DNA from: Thalassovita taeanensis
Lineage (GTDB): Bacteria > Pseudomonadota > Alphaproteobacteria > Rhodobacterales > Rhodobacteraceae
Length of the DNA stretch: 64,000 bases
Assembly (NCBI RefSeq): GCF_900110775.1
Contig: NZ_FOEP01000003.1
Location: 1 to 64,000 of the forward strand
Direction: 5' to 3'
The first letter of the stretch is position 1; every line of letters begins with the position of its first letter. Positions 1 through 8,797 of this stretch are shown one piece after another. The notes below the pieces were generated by a model. The model made no database searches and was not told the DNA's origin. It was given only the letters and a program-made list of their open reading frames with translations. A program made the translations under genes and the position numbers.

Positions 1-345
1 ATGGTGTCCGTCAACGGCATGGTCGAGAAGCCCGCACCGGGCACCGCGCCGTCGAATCTGGCGGTGATCGGGCGCTATATCCTGTCGCCACGGGTGCTGC
101 AGAACCTCAACAAGATGAAATCCGGGGCCGGCGGAGAAATCCAGCTGACCGACGCGATTGCCGAGGAAATCAACAACGACCGCGACGTATACGGCTTCCG
201 CTTCCGCGGGCAGCGGTTCGATTGCGGATCAAAGGCCGGGTTCCTTCAGGCCACCGTATCGTTCGGCCTGGCACGCGATGAGCTGAAAGACGAGCTGTCG
301 CGCTATCTGCGCGAAATCATCTCGTTGGACAAAGCCGCAGAATAA
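1..345 (+). CDS. galU: UTP-glucose-1-phosphate uridylyltransferase, C-terminal part (cut by window edge)
   Basis: This is the C-terminal 114 residues of a GalU-type nucleotidyltransferase, which makes UDP-glucose from UTP and glucose-1-phosphate in the cytoplasm. Visible family features are the run VEKPAPGTAPSNLAVIGRY, the segment GGEIQLTDAI and the later RFDCGSKAGF sugar-nucleotide region. Full-length bacterial GalU is about 290-300 residues, so roughly 180 residues lie before base 1; the apparent ATG at base 1 is internal. The gene ends 18 bases before galE, and the two probably form one unit supplying UDP-glucose and UDP-galactose to the glycosyltransferases downstream. Confidence 0.9.
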   Translation: MVSVNGMVEKPAPGTAPSNLAVIGRYILSPRVLQNLNKMKSGAGGEIQLTDAIAEEINNDRDVYGFRFRGQRFDCGSKAGFLQATVSFGLARDELKDELSRYLREIISLDKAAE

Positions 346-363
346 GCAGGAGCAGAGTCGAAC

Positions 364-1347
364 GTGCGCAATGTACTGGTGACGGGGGGCGCGGGCTATA
401 TCGGCTCGCATGCCTGTAAGGCACTGAAGGCGGCGGGCTATGTGCCCGTGGTTTTCGACAACCTGTGCACTGGCTGGGAGGACGCGGTAAAGTTCGGCCC
501 GTTCGAGCGGGGCGATCTTATGGACCGCGGCCGGTTGGACGAGGTGTTTGCCGCCTATCAGCCCATCGCCGTGATGCATTTCGCAGCGCTGTCTCAGGTC
601 GGCGAAAGCATGTCTAATCCGGGCAAATACTGGCTGAACAACGCCAGTGGGTCGCTGAATCTGATTGAGGCGGCGGTGGCGGCGGGGTGTCTGAACTTTG
701 TCTTCTCGTCGACCTGTGCCACCTATGGCGAACAGGACAATGTGGTTCTGGATGAAACCAGTGTGCAGATGCCGATCAACGCGTATGGCGCGAGCAAGCG
801 CGCGATCGAGGATATGCTGAGCGATTTTGGCGCCAGTCACGGGCTGAACTCGGTGATCTTTCGCTATTTCAACGTGGCGGGTGCCGATGAGGCGGCTGAG
901 GTCGGCGAATTCCATCAACCCGAGACGCATCTGATCCCGCTGGTGTTGGATGCGATCGACGGCAAGCGGGACGCGCTGACGATTTTCGGCACCGATTACG
1001 ACACGCCGGATGGGACCTGTATTCGTGACTATGTGCATGTCTGCGATCTGATTGATGCGCATGTTCTGGGGCTGAAATGGCTTGAGGATGGCAAGGGCAG
1101 CCGGGTGTTCAATCTGGGCACCGGCAGCGGGTTTTCGGTGCGCGAGGTGATCACGCGGTCCACGGCTGTGACCGGGCGCGCGGTGCCTTTCAACGAGGGG
1201 CCACGGCGGCCGGGCGATTGCACCAAGCTGGTTTCGGGCTCGGTGCGGGCCAGGGACGAGCTGGGCTGGCGGCCGGAGCGGTCAACGATGGACCGGATGA
1301 TCGCGGACGCGTGGCGGTGGCATCAAACCGGGCATTACGACAAGTGA
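364..1347 (+). CDS. galE: UDP-glucose 4-epimerase
   Basis: A 327-residue extended SDR that interconverts UDP-glucose and UDP-galactose with tightly bound NAD. The N-terminus carries the nucleotide-binding TGGAGYIGSH motif (about residues 7-16). The catalytic Ser lies in the SSTCATYG stretch and the Tyr/Lys pair in NAYGASKRA. Length is normal for bacterial GalE. The start is GTG at 364, behind a purine-rich stretch (agcaggagcag). It follows galU by 18 bases and precedes the first glycosyltransferase by one base, so it is probably co-transcribed as the sugar-nucleotide supply for a surface glycan. Confidence 0.93.
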   Translation: MRNVLVTGGAGYIGSHACKALKAAGYVPVVFDNLCTGWEDAVKFGPFERGDLMDRGRLDEVFAAYQPIAVMHFAALSQVGESMSNPGKYWLNNASGSLNLIEAAVAAGCLNFVFSSTCATYGEQDNVVLDETSVQMPINAYGASKRAIEDMLSDFGASHGLNSVIFRYFNVAGADEAAEVGEFHQPETHLIPLVLDAIDGKRDALTIFGTDYDTPDGTCIRDYVHVCDLIDAHVLGLKWLEDGKGSRVFNLGTGSGFSVREVITRSTAVTGRAVPFNEGPRRPGDCTKLVSGSVRARDELGWRPERSTMDRMIADAWRWHQTGHYDK

Positions 1348-1348
1348 A

Positions 1349-2386
1349 ATGAACAGCCCCGCCCCCGCGATACGGGCCCTGACGCGGGCCGAAGCCTATC
1401 GCTTGAGGTGGAAGCGCAAGCGGCTGTTGTGGCGGGCGTTTCGGGCGCGGCGGCAATTGTCGGTGGTGGCCGATCGCACCGCGCAGATACGGCCGGATGA
1501 TATTCTGGCGGTGATCGTGCAGCGCAACGAGGCGGCGCGCCTGCCGTATTTCCTGTCGCATTATCGCCGCCTTGGGGTGTCGCATTTTCTGGTGGTGGAC
1601 AACGGCAGCGATGACGGCAGCGACCGGATGCTTGCCGCGCAGGACGATGTTTCGGTGTGGCGCAGCACGCATGGGTATCGGGACGCGCGGTTCGGGCTGG
1701 ACTGGTCGACATGGTTGCAGATCCGCCACGCGCACGGGCATTGGTGCCTGACGGTGGATGCGGACGAGGTGCTGATTTACCCCGAGCACGAGGCGCATGG
1801 ACTGCCCGAGCTGACGGCGTGGCTTGACCGGAACGGGCGCGCGGCGTTTGGGGCGTTGATGCTGGACTTGTACCCAAAGGGGCCGCTGGGCGCGCAGAGT
1901 TACGCCGCGGGTCAAGACCCGACCGAGGTGTTGCGCTGGTTCGATGCGGGGCCGTACCGCGCGCGGCGGCAGGCGCCGCTTGGCAATCTTTGGGTGCAGG
2001 GCGGCGTGCGCGAGCGGGCGTTTTTCGCGGATCAGCCAGAGCGTTCGCCGACGTTGAACAAGCTGCCGCTGGTGAAGTGGGATCGGCGCTTTGTCTATGT
2101 GAACTCGACCCATTCGATGCTGCCGCCCGCGCTGAATGCGGCATATGACGGGCCGGGGGGCACAGCGCCATCCGGGGTGTTGCTGCACACGAAGTTTCTG
2201 CCCGAGATTGTTTCCAAATCAGAAATGGAAAAACAGCGTGGGCAGCATTTCCACACCCCGTCGGATTTTGGCGATTATTATGACCGCATCGTTCAGGGCC
2301 CCGATCTGTGGGCCCCGCAATCAGTGCGCCTGACCGGGGCGGCGCAGTTGGAAGAGCTTGGGCTGATGCAGTCGCCCGCGTGGTGA
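1349..2386 (+). CDS. GT2-type glycosyltransferase, first paralogue
   Basis: A 345-residue protein of the glycosyltransferase family 2 type often annotated Glyco_tranf_2_4 in Rhodobacterales. It is expected to transfer a sugar from a nucleotide sugar to an unknown glycan acceptor. About residues 50-65 hold the core ILAVIVQRNEAARLPYFL, followed by LVVDNGSDDGS, and the metal-binding acidic motif is in TVDADEVLIYP. It begins one base after the galE stop. The protein is a clear paralogue of the next gene (shared YPKGPLGAQ/YPKGRLDAQ, NKLPLVKWDRRF/NKIPLVKWDRKY and GVLLHTKFL motifs). No signal peptide or membrane segment is visible, so it should act at the cytoplasmic face. Acceptor and linkage are unknown. 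Confidence 0.8.
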   Translation: MNSPAPAIRALTRAEAYRLRWKRKRLLWRAFRARRQLSVVADRTAQIRPDDILAVIVQRNEAARLPYFLSHYRRLGVSHFLVVDNGSDDGSDRMLAAQDDVSVWRSTHGYRDARFGLDWSTWLQIRHAHGHWCLTVDADEVLIYPEHEAHGLPELTAWLDRNGRAAFGALMLDLYPKGPLGAQSYAAGQDPTEVLRWFDAGPYRARRQAPLGNLWVQGGVRERAFFADQPERSPTLNKLPLVKWDRRFVYVNSTHSMLPPALNAAYDGPGGTAPSGVLLHTKFLPEIVSKSEMEKQRGQHFHTPSDFGDYYDRIVQGPDLWAPQSVRLTGAAQLEELGLMQSPAW

Positions 2387-2558
2387 GTGTCGGCGCGCGC
2401 ACCCTGAGCCGATGCCATCTGTGATATACGTTTGCCATTTGTAACTTTATCTAAACGCATTGATTCATAGAAGAATAACGTGACATATTGCGCGAAAGGC
2501 TGGTGCATGTGTGATCAGCCATCGCTGGATCGCGACGCTGCGGGATTGGAATGTCTAG

Positions 2559-3569
2559 GTGAGCCTTTGGGAGTCTTATCGAATGCGGGTCCGGCGTCGA
2601 CGCCGGATTATTCGCGCTATTCGAAAATCCAACGAATTGAATGTGGTTCAGAATCACACTGACCGGATACGGCCAGGGGATATTCTGCTGGTCTGCACCA
2701 TGCGCAATGAACGGGTCAGGCTGCCGTATTTCCTGCAATATTATCGCGATATGGGGGTGAATCACTTCTTATTTGTGGACAATGACAGCACCGATGGCTC
2801 GTTGGATTATGTGGCGGGGCAGCCGGATGTGTCTGTCTGGCACACCAGAGCAAGCTACAAGCGGGCGGCTTTTGGTGTGGACTGGATGAACTGGCTGCAG
2901 CGTAAATATGCCAGTGGGCATTGGACGCTGGTGGTCGATCCGGACGAGTTTTTCATATATCCGTTCTGCGACACGCGGCCGATCCGGGCGTTGACGGATT
3001 GGCTTGATAACTCCTCGATCCGCAGTTTCGGCGCGATGTTGCTAGATATGTATCCCAAGGGGCGGCTGGATGCGCAGCCGTACCGCGAGGGGCAGGACCC
3101 ACTGGAGATTGCGAACTGGTTCGATTCCGGCAATTACATGATCACGCGAAACCAAGTGTTCGGAAATCTGTGGATACAGGGCGGGCCACGGGCGCGGGTG
3201 TTTTTCCCCGACAAGCCCAAGAAGGCACCGGCGCTGAACAAGATCCCGCTGGTGAAGTGGGATCGAAAATACGCCTATTCCAGCTCGACACATATGATAC
3301 TGCCGCGTGGGTTGAATCAGGTGTATGATGAATGGGGCGGCGAAAAGGCCAGTGGTGTGTTGTTGCATACCAAGTTTCTGGACACGTTCGGCGCCAAGGC
3401 CGAGGAAGAATTGCAGCGCAAGCAGCATTATTCGGGCGGTGCGGAATACAAGGTCTATGCCAAGCAGCTGAAGGATGACCCGGAGCTGTGGTGCAAGTGG
3501 TCGGAAAAATACATCAATTGGCGCCAGTTGGAGATTCTGGGGCTGATGTCCAAAGGCAACTGGGCATGA
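2559..3569 (+). CDS. GT2-type glycosyltransferase, second paralogue
   Basis: A 336-residue paralogue of the preceding glycosyltransferase. It has the same order of motifs: ILLVCTMRNERVRLPYFL, then FVDNDSTDGS, then the acidic VVDPDEFFIYP metal site, then NKIPLVKWDRKY and GVLLHTKFL near the C-terminus. The 172-base gap from the first copy is AT-richer and may carry its own promoter, unlike the tight spacing elsewhere in the block. The start may be TTG or GTG near 2559; no strong ribosome-binding site is present, so the N-terminus is uncertain by a few residues. The pair suggests two related transfer steps in one glycan repeat. Confidence 0.78.
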   Translation: MSLWESYRMRVRRRRRIIRAIRKSNELNVVQNHTDRIRPGDILLVCTMRNERVRLPYFLQYYRDMGVNHFLFVDNDSTDGSLDYVAGQPDVSVWHTRASYKRAAFGVDWMNWLQRKYASGHWTLVVDPDEFFIYPFCDTRPIRALTDWLDNSSIRSFGAMLLDMYPKGRLDAQPYREGQDPLEIANWFDSGNYMITRNQVFGNLWIQGGPRARVFFPDKPKKAPALNKIPLVKWDRKYAYSSSTHMILPRGLNQVYDEWGGEKASGVLLHTKFLDTFGAKAEEELQRKQHYSGGAEYKVYAKQLKDDPELWCKWSEKYINWRQLEILGLMSKGNWA

Positions 3570-3585
3570 GAAAGGACGCACGCGG

Positions 3586-5283
3586 GTGACGGTAGGAATT
3601 GTCATGCTGGTGCACAATGCACTGGGACGGGCCGAACAGGTCGCCCGTCACTGGGCGGCGGCGGGCTGTCCGGTGGTGATTCATGTCGACCGCAATGTGC
3701 CGCGCTGGACCAATGATGTGCTGGTCAAGGCGCTGGCGGACCTGCCGGATGTGATATTTTGCAAACGTCATCGGTGCGAATGGGGCACCTGGGGCATTGT
3801 GGCCGCGTCGCAAGGCGCGTCCGAGGTGATGCTGGAGCGGTTTCCCGAGGTGCGCCATGTCTATCTGGCGTCGGGGTCGTGCCTGCCGCTGCGCCCGGTG
3901 CAGGAGCTGATTGACTATCTGGCAGAGCGCCCGCGCACGGATTTCATCGAAAGCGTGACGACGGCGGATGTGCCGTGGACGGTGGGCGGGCTGGACGAAG
4001 AACGCTTTACCATGAGTTTTCCGTTCTCGTGGAAAAAGCATCGGTATCTGTTTGATCGCTGGGTCGCGGTGCAACGCCGGTTGGGCGTGAAGCGGCGGAT
4101 CCCCAAGGGGATCGTGCCGCATATGGGCAGCCAGTGGTGGTGCCTGACCCGGCAGACGCTGTCGGCGATCCTGCAAGACCCGGAGCGGGCCGAGTTTGAT
4201 CGGTATTTCCGCAAGGTCTGGATCCCGGATGAGAGCTATTTCCAGACGCGGGTGCGGCTGTATGCGACGAATATCGAAAGCCGGTCGCTGACGCTGTCGA
4301 AGTTCGATTTTCAGGGCAAGCCGCATATTTTCTATGACGATCATTTGCAGCTGCTACGGCGGTCGGACTGCTTTGTGGCGCGTAAGATCTGGCCCCATGC
4401 GGACCGGCTGTACAAGGCGTTTCTGACCGATACCGAGGGCGCGATGAAGCGGACCGAGCCGAACCCCGGCAAGATCGACCGGATTTTTGCCAAGGCGGTG
4501 GTGCGGCGGACGCGGGGACGGCCCGGCCTGTATATGCAAAGCCGGTTCCCGAATGAGGGCTGGGAAAACGGTGTTACCTCGGGGCGGTATTCGGTGTTCG
4601 AGGGCTTTGCTGATCTGTTCGAGAATTTCGACAGCTGGCTGACGAACACGACGGGATCGCGGGTACATGGGCATCTGTTTGCGCCCGAGCGGGTGGAATA
4701 TGCCGACCAGCAGGCGGTGATGAATGGCGCGCTGTCCGACAGTGCGCCGCTGCGCGATTATAACCCGCGGGCGTTTCTGACCAGCCTGATCTGGAACTCG
4801 CGCGGCGAACGGCAGTGTTTCCAGTTCGGCCCGCATGACACGCAGGATATCAGCTGGTTTCTGGCCAAAGATCCGAATGCGCAGATTTCGGTGATTACCG
4901 GCGCCTGGGCCGTGCCGTTGTTCAAATCGAACAGCAATTTCGCTGACATCCGCAAAGAGGCGGCGCAGTTGCAGAAGATCGAACGAGAGCATCTGAACAT
5001 TCTGCGGTCGGGATATTCGAAGGCGCGGATCAGGATCTGGACGATGGCGGAATTCATCGAGGCGCCAATGGAGCCGCTGCAGACGATCATCGACGAGATC
5101 GGCAACAAGAGCCAGCGGCGGTTGGCCGAGGCACCGAAACTGGCGGATCTGACGGGCTTTGGTCAGTTCCTTCAGAATTTGAAAAATCAGGGGATGCATC
5201 CCTATCTGATGGGGGATTTCCCGGTTGCACGGGAAGGTAGCTCTGGTCAGCAATCCAAACGCAAACCCTATTTGGTGCGATAA
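3586..5283 (+). CDS. GT14 (Branch, core-2/I-type) glycosyltransferase with long C-terminal domain
   Basis: A 565-residue protein. Residues 1-270 resemble the Branch/core-2 beta-1,6-N-acetylglucosaminyltransferase family: MTVGIVMLVHNALGRAEQ at the start, VVIHVDRNVPRW, a VYLASGSCLPLRP motif, MGSQWWCLTRQT and the acidic PDESYFQT motif. Residues from about 290 form a second domain typical of the alphaproteobacterial members (DUF5927-like), with no motif I can assign. The start is GTG at 3586, 16 bases after the previous gene. It is the third glycosyltransferase in this block and precedes a sulfotransferase by six bases, which points to a branched, possibly sulfated extracellular polysaccharide. 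Donor and acceptor are unknown. Confidence 0.8.
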   Translation: MTVGIVMLVHNALGRAEQVARHWAAAGCPVVIHVDRNVPRWTNDVLVKALADLPDVIFCKRHRCEWGTWGIVAASQGASEVMLERFPEVRHVYLASGSCLPLRPVQELIDYLAERPRTDFIESVTTADVPWTVGGLDEERFTMSFPFSWKKHRYLFDRWVAVQRRLGVKRRIPKGIVPHMGSQWWCLTRQTLSAILQDPERAEFDRYFRKVWIPDESYFQTRVRLYATNIESRSLTLSKFDFQGKPHIFYDDHLQLLRRSDCFVARKIWPHADRLYKAFLTDTEGAMKRTEPNPGKIDRIFAKAVVRRTRGRPGLYMQSRFPNEGWENGVTSGRYSVFEGFADLFENFDSWLTNTTGSRVHGHLFAPERVEYADQQAVMNGALSDSAPLRDYNPRAFLTSLIWNSRGERQCFQFGPHDTQDISWFLAKDPNAQISVITGAWAVPLFKSNSNFADIRKEAAQLQKIEREHLNILRSGYSKARIRIWTMAEFIEAPMEPLQTIIDEIGNKSQRRLAEAPKLADLTGFGQFLQNLKNQGMHPYLMGDFPVAREGSSGQQSKRKPYLVR

Positions 5284-5289
5284 GTCAGC

Positions 5290-6726
5290 ATGAACAAGCA
5301 GTTCGATTACTTCGTGGTGTTGGCCGAAATGCGAACCGGCTCCAATTTTCTGGAGGCGAATTTGAATGCCTTTCCGGGGCTGACCTGCCACGGCGAGGCA
5401 TATAATCCGCATTTCATCGGCTATCCCAACAAGACCGAGATTTTGGGGATCACGCAGGCCATGCGCGAGGCCGATCCGGGGCGGTTGATCGAGACGATCA
5501 AGGCGGGCACGCCGGGGCTGGGCGGGTTCCGGTTTTTCCACGATCATGACCCACGGGCACTGGAGGTTTTTCTGGCCGATCCGCGCTGTGCCAAGATCAT
5601 TCTGACACGGAATCCGGTGGACAGCTATGTCAGTTGGAAGATTGCCAAGGCGACGGGGCAGTGGAAGCTGACCGATGTGAAAAAGCGCCGCGATGGGCTG
5701 GCGGATTTCAACCGGGCGGAGTTTGAGACGCATCTGGCGGAGTTGCAGGCGTTTCAGGTGCAGTTGCTGAATGCGTTGCAGGTCAGCGGGCAGACGGCGT
5801 TTTACGTGGCCTATGAGGATTTGCAGGACGTCGCGGTGATGAACGGGTTGGCGCGCTGGTTGGGTCAGGACGATCAACTGGACAGTCTGGACAAGAAGCT
5901 GAAGAAGCAAAACCCCGAGCCGATTTCCGAGAAGGTTCGGAATTTCGACCAGATGGAGCAGGCGCTGTCGCGGCTGGACCAGTTCAACCTGACGCGCACG
6001 CCGAATTTCGAGCCACGGCGCGGGGCGGCGGTGCCAAGTTACATCGCGGCGGCGAAGGCGGGGCTGCTGTATATGCCGGTGCGATCGGGGCCCGAGCGCG
6101 AGGTCATGCGCTGGATGGCGGCGCTGGACGCGGAGACGGAAGAGGCGCTGCTGAGCGGGTTTTCCCAAAAGAGCCTGCGGCAATGGAAGCGCGACCACGT
6201 CGGGCATCGCAGTTTTACGGTGATCCGTCACCCGGTGGCACGGGTGCACGCGGCGTTTTGCGAGCGGATATTGACGATGGGACCGGGAAGCTTTGCCAAG
6301 ATCCGCAAGACGTTGCAGCGGGCCTATAAGGTGCCGATCCCGGATGAGGTTGACGGCAGTTACGATACTGTGGCGCATCGGGCGGCGTTTGTCGGGTTTC
6401 TGGAGTTTCTGAAGGCGAGCCTGTCGGGGCAGACCGGGCTGCGGGTGGATGCAAGCTGGGCCTCGCAGGCGCAGATCCTTCAGGGGTTTTCCGAGTATGG
6501 GGTGCCTGATTTCATCCTGCGCGAGACCGAGGCGGGCGCATATCTGCCCGCGATGGCGCAGCAGCTGGGGTATGACGCGCCGCCCGCGCTGGAGGATGCA
6601 AAGCCCGAGCAGCCGGTGCCGCTGTCTGCGATCTATGACGCGGAGATCGAACAGATGGTCAGCGCGATCTATCAGAAAGATTATATCGGGTTTGGGTTTG
6701 GCCGCTGGCCGGGTCAGGCGGCCTGA
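5290..6726 (+). CDS. Two-domain sulfotransferase-like protein (NodH type N-terminal half)
   Basis: A 478-residue protein expected to move a sulfuryl group from PAPS to a glycan. The N-terminal half has a PAPS 5'-phosphosulfate loop (EMRTGSNFLEANL, residues 13-25) and a 3'-phosphate motif (ILTRNPVDSYVSWK, about 104-118), as in Stf0/NodH sulfotransferases. From about residue 250 a second, different sulfotransferase-like half follows. It has a recognisable 3'-phosphate-type motif (TVIRHPVARVHAAF, about 310-323), but its P-loop position reads LLYMPVRSGPE and lacks the usual K-x-G-x-T/S pattern. The gene closes the polysaccharide block; its last 13 bases overlap the convergent ptsN. Confidence 0.75.
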   Translation: MNKQFDYFVVLAEMRTGSNFLEANLNAFPGLTCHGEAYNPHFIGYPNKTEILGITQAMREADPGRLIETIKAGTPGLGGFRFFHDHDPRALEVFLADPRCAKIILTRNPVDSYVSWKIAKATGQWKLTDVKKRRDGLADFNRAEFETHLAELQAFQVQLLNALQVSGQTAFYVAYEDLQDVAVMNGLARWLGQDDQLDSLDKKLKKQNPEPISEKVRNFDQMEQALSRLDQFNLTRTPNFEPRRGAAVPSYIAAAKAGLLYMPVRSGPEREVMRWMAALDAETEEALLSGFSQKSLRQWKRDHVGHRSFTVIRHPVARVHAAFCERILTMGPGSFAKIRKTLQRAYKVPIPDEVDGSYDTVAHRAAFVGFLEFLKASLSGQTGLRVDASWASQAQILQGFSEYGVPDFILRETEAGAYLPAMAQQLGYDAPPALEDAKPEQPVPLSAIYDAEIEQMVSAIYQKDYIGFGFGRWPGQAA

Positions 6727-7178
6727 GCGCTCTGACCTTCGGTGAGGATGGTGTAGAGTGTGGCCGGGTCGGCGTTGGCGCGCAGTTTGGCGCAGGCGGC
6801 CGGGTCGCGCAGGGTACGTGAGACCAGCGCCAGGGCCTTGAGGTGCTCAACACCTGCGTCTTCGGGGGCGAAGAGCGCAAAGATCAGATCGACGGGCTGA
6901 CGGTCGATGGAATCAAAATCAATCGGTTTTTCCATCAGGATGAAGGTGCCGACGACGGTATCCAGGCCGGGCAGGCGCGCGTGCGGCAGCGCAACGCCGT
7001 GGCCCACACCGGTGGGGCCAAGGCTTTCGCGTTCGATCAATGCCTCGACCGCAGTCGAGGCATTGATGCCATAGGCAGAAAAGGCGAGATCCCCCAGATC
7101 ATGCAGCAAACGTTTCTTACTGGAGGCCGAGCTTATTACTTTCACGGCTCCCGGCTTGAGGAGTTTCGAAATATCCAT
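6714..7178 (-). CDS. ptsN: Nitrogen-PTS EIIA protein
   Basis: A 154-residue EIIA-Ntr domain, the last phosphoacceptor of the nitrogen phosphotransferase system, which regulates metabolism and potassium/envelope functions rather than importing sugar. The phosphorylated His is His66 in GVALPHARL; the surrounding LGPTGVGHG and later EHLKALALVSR motifs are typical. A GGAGC element lies upstream of the ATG at 7178. It is the last gene of the lptC-lptA-lptB-hpf-ptsN series. Its stop overlaps the 3' end of the convergent sulfotransferase gene by 13 bases. Confidence 0.93.
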   Translation of the reverse strand: MDISKLLKPGAVKVISSASSKKRLLHDLGDLAFSAYGINASTAVEALIERESLGPTGVGHGVALPHARLPGLDTVVGTFILMEKPIDFDSIDRQPVDLIFALFAPEDAGVEHLKALALVSRTLRDPAACAKLRANADPATLYTILTEGQSAQAA

Positions 7179-7222
7179 ATTGCGTTCGTTGCTCCGACTG
7201 CGGGGGGACCCCGGTCACTTGT

Positions 7223-7789
7223 TTATTGAGGGTCGATCCATCCGATATTGCCATCTTCGCGGCGATACACGACGTTCAACCCGTTTTTACCTTCGTTTCG
7301 GAATACCAGAACCGGCGCGCCGGCCAATTCCATCTGCATGACAGCCTCGCCCACCGAAAGCGACTGAATCTTTGCTTCCATCTCGGCGACGATGATCGGT
7401 TGCAGGGTTTCGGGCTCCGAATCCTCGTCATTGGTTTCAGAGGCGAGGATATACGAGGACCCGCCCATGAGTTCAACCGGCTCGACACGATCGCGATGGT
7501 GGTCCTTGAGGCGGCGCTTGTAGCGGCGCAGTTGTTTTTCCATTTTCTGATTGCAGCTGTCGAAGGCGGCATAGATTTCAGTATCGTGAGCCTTGGCCTG
7601 TGCCGTCAGGCCTGTGGACAGATGCACGGTCGCTTCGCAGACGTATTCATAGGCGGACTTAGAGAAGATGATATTCGCGTCGGTCGGTCGCTGGGCATAT
7701 TTCTGAACGACGACGCCAAGTTCGTCTTTCACATGCTTTTGCAGGGCTTCGCCAATATCAATCTGTTTTCCACTGATCTGGTAGCGCAT
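7223..7789 (-). CDS. hpf: Long-form ribosome hibernation promoting factor
   Basis: A 188-residue long HPF that dimerises and inactivates 70S ribosomes as 100S particles in stationary phase or stress. Residues 1-100 form the ribosome-binding S30AE domain (MRYQISGKQIDIGEALQ to KQLRRYKRRLKDH). The C-terminal domain ends with the conserved VFRNEGKNGLNVVYRREDG dimerisation region. The start at 7789 is chosen over one 21 bases upstream because AAGGAGA lies six bases before it. It precedes ptsN by 44 bases. The 246-base gap from lptB suggests its own promoter, fitting growth-phase control. Confidence 0.94.
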   Translation of the reverse strand: MRYQISGKQIDIGEALQKHVKDELGVVVQKYAQRPTDANIIFSKSAYEYVCEATVHLSTGLTAQAKAHDTEIYAAFDSCNQKMEKQLRRYKRRLKDHHRDRVEPVELMGGSSYILASETNDEDSEPETLQPIIVAEMEAKIQSLSVGEAVMQMELAGAPVLVFRNEGKNGLNVVYRREDGNIGWIDPQ

Positions 7790-7957
7790 CTTGTCTCCTT
7801 TGCGTGACAAATCGGGATTTTTCCGGGTGCGTTCTGTGCCCCAGTTTGTTTATGCCCGAATGCTGGAATGTGACATATCAATGGATTGTTCGCGATCCGG
7901 CCTTGGCAACAAGACCACGGGCGGGAGCGAGGTGGAATCCAAGAATGTCATGCCCCC

Positions 7958-7987
7958 ATTTGAGGCCAGCGGGTGGGGGTCTGTCAA
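7958..7987 (-). promoter_or_regulatory. Possible promoter for hpf-ptsN
   Basis: On the minus strand TTGACA (7982-7987) is followed after 18 bases by TCAAAT (7958-7963), a sigma-70/32-like pair about 170 bases upstream of the hpf start. The -35 is perfect and the -10 weak. This is a guess from the sequence alone. Confidence 0.25.
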
Positions 7988-8035
7988 TCGACCTGCGCAA
8001 ATATTTTGCGTGGCATTGTCCAAAACCAGCGGAGT

Positions 8036-8794
8036 TTATCCGAAGCGGAAATTCTCGCCCAGGTAGACGCGGCGCACGTTTTCGTTTTGAACAACGTCTT
8101 CGGGCGTGCCCGACATCAGCACTTTGCCATCATGCAGGATATAGGCGCGATCGACGATTTCGAGGGTTTCGCGCACGTTGTGATCGGTGATCAGCACGCC
8201 GATGCCGCGTTTTTTAAGGTCGGCGACGAGGTGGCGGATATCGCCGACGGAAATCGGATCGACCCCGGCGAAGGGCTCATCGAGCAGCAGGTATTTCGGG
8301 TCAGCGGCCAGACAGCGGGCGATTTCAACGCGGCGGCGTTCACCGCCCGACAGCGCCAGCGCGGGGGCGCGGCGCAGGTGTTCGATGGAGAACTCGGACA
8401 GCAGCTCCTCAAGCCGTTCGCGGCGTTTGTGGCGGTTGGGTTCCGAGATGTCGAGGATGGCGCCGATGTTGTCTTCGACGCTGAGGCCGCGGAAGATCGA
8501 CATTTCCTGCGGCAGATAGCCGATGCCCAACTGGGCGCGGCGATACATTGGCAGGCCGGTCACATCGCGCCCATCGATCAGAACATGGCCGCCTTCGGGG
8601 TAGATCAGCCCGCAGATGGCATAGAAGGTCGTGGATTTACCGCAACCGTTCGGGCCGAGCAGGGCCACGACCTCTCCCCGGTTCAGGTCCATGCTGAAAT
8701 CGCGGATCACGACGCGGGATTTATAGCTTTTGCGCAGGCTGACGACGCGCAGCCCCGAGGCTCCGTCGGTGACTTCCAGTTCGGGTTTTGCCAT
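8036..8794 (-). CDS. lptB: LPS export ABC transporter ATPase LptB
   Basis: A 252-residue ABC ATPase that powers extraction of lipopolysaccharide from the inner membrane through LptFG. The Walker A motif GPNGCGKS is at residues 47-54, the signature is [13 protein letters not shown], Walker B is [13 protein letters not shown], and the switch His is in [10 protein letters not shown]. The gene is placed directly after lptA, four bases away, with GGGGA ahead of its ATG. In many proteobacteria rpoN follows lptB before hpf; here that place holds only 246 non-coding bases. Confidence 0.95.
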   Translation of the reverse strand: MAKPELEVTDGASGLRVVSLRKSYKSRVVIRDFSMDLNRGEVVALLGPNGCGKSTTFYAICGLIYPEGGHVLIDGRDVTGLPMYRRAQLGIGYLPQEMSIFRGLSVEDNIGAILDISEPNRHKRRERLEELLSEFSIEHLRRAPALALSGGERRRVEIARCLAADPKYLLLDEPFAGVDPISVGDIRHLVADLKKRGIGVLITDHNVRETLEIVDRAYILHDGKVLMSGTPEDVVQNENVRRVYLGENFRFG

Positions 8795-8797
8795 CCG

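Noticed and set aside
4354-6378. A 674-codon minus-strand open frame opposite the GT14 and sulfotransferase genes
   Set aside because: It has no family motif, is rich in Arg/Leu/His/Gln as expected for an antisense shadow of GC-rich genes, and overlaps two well-supported genes.
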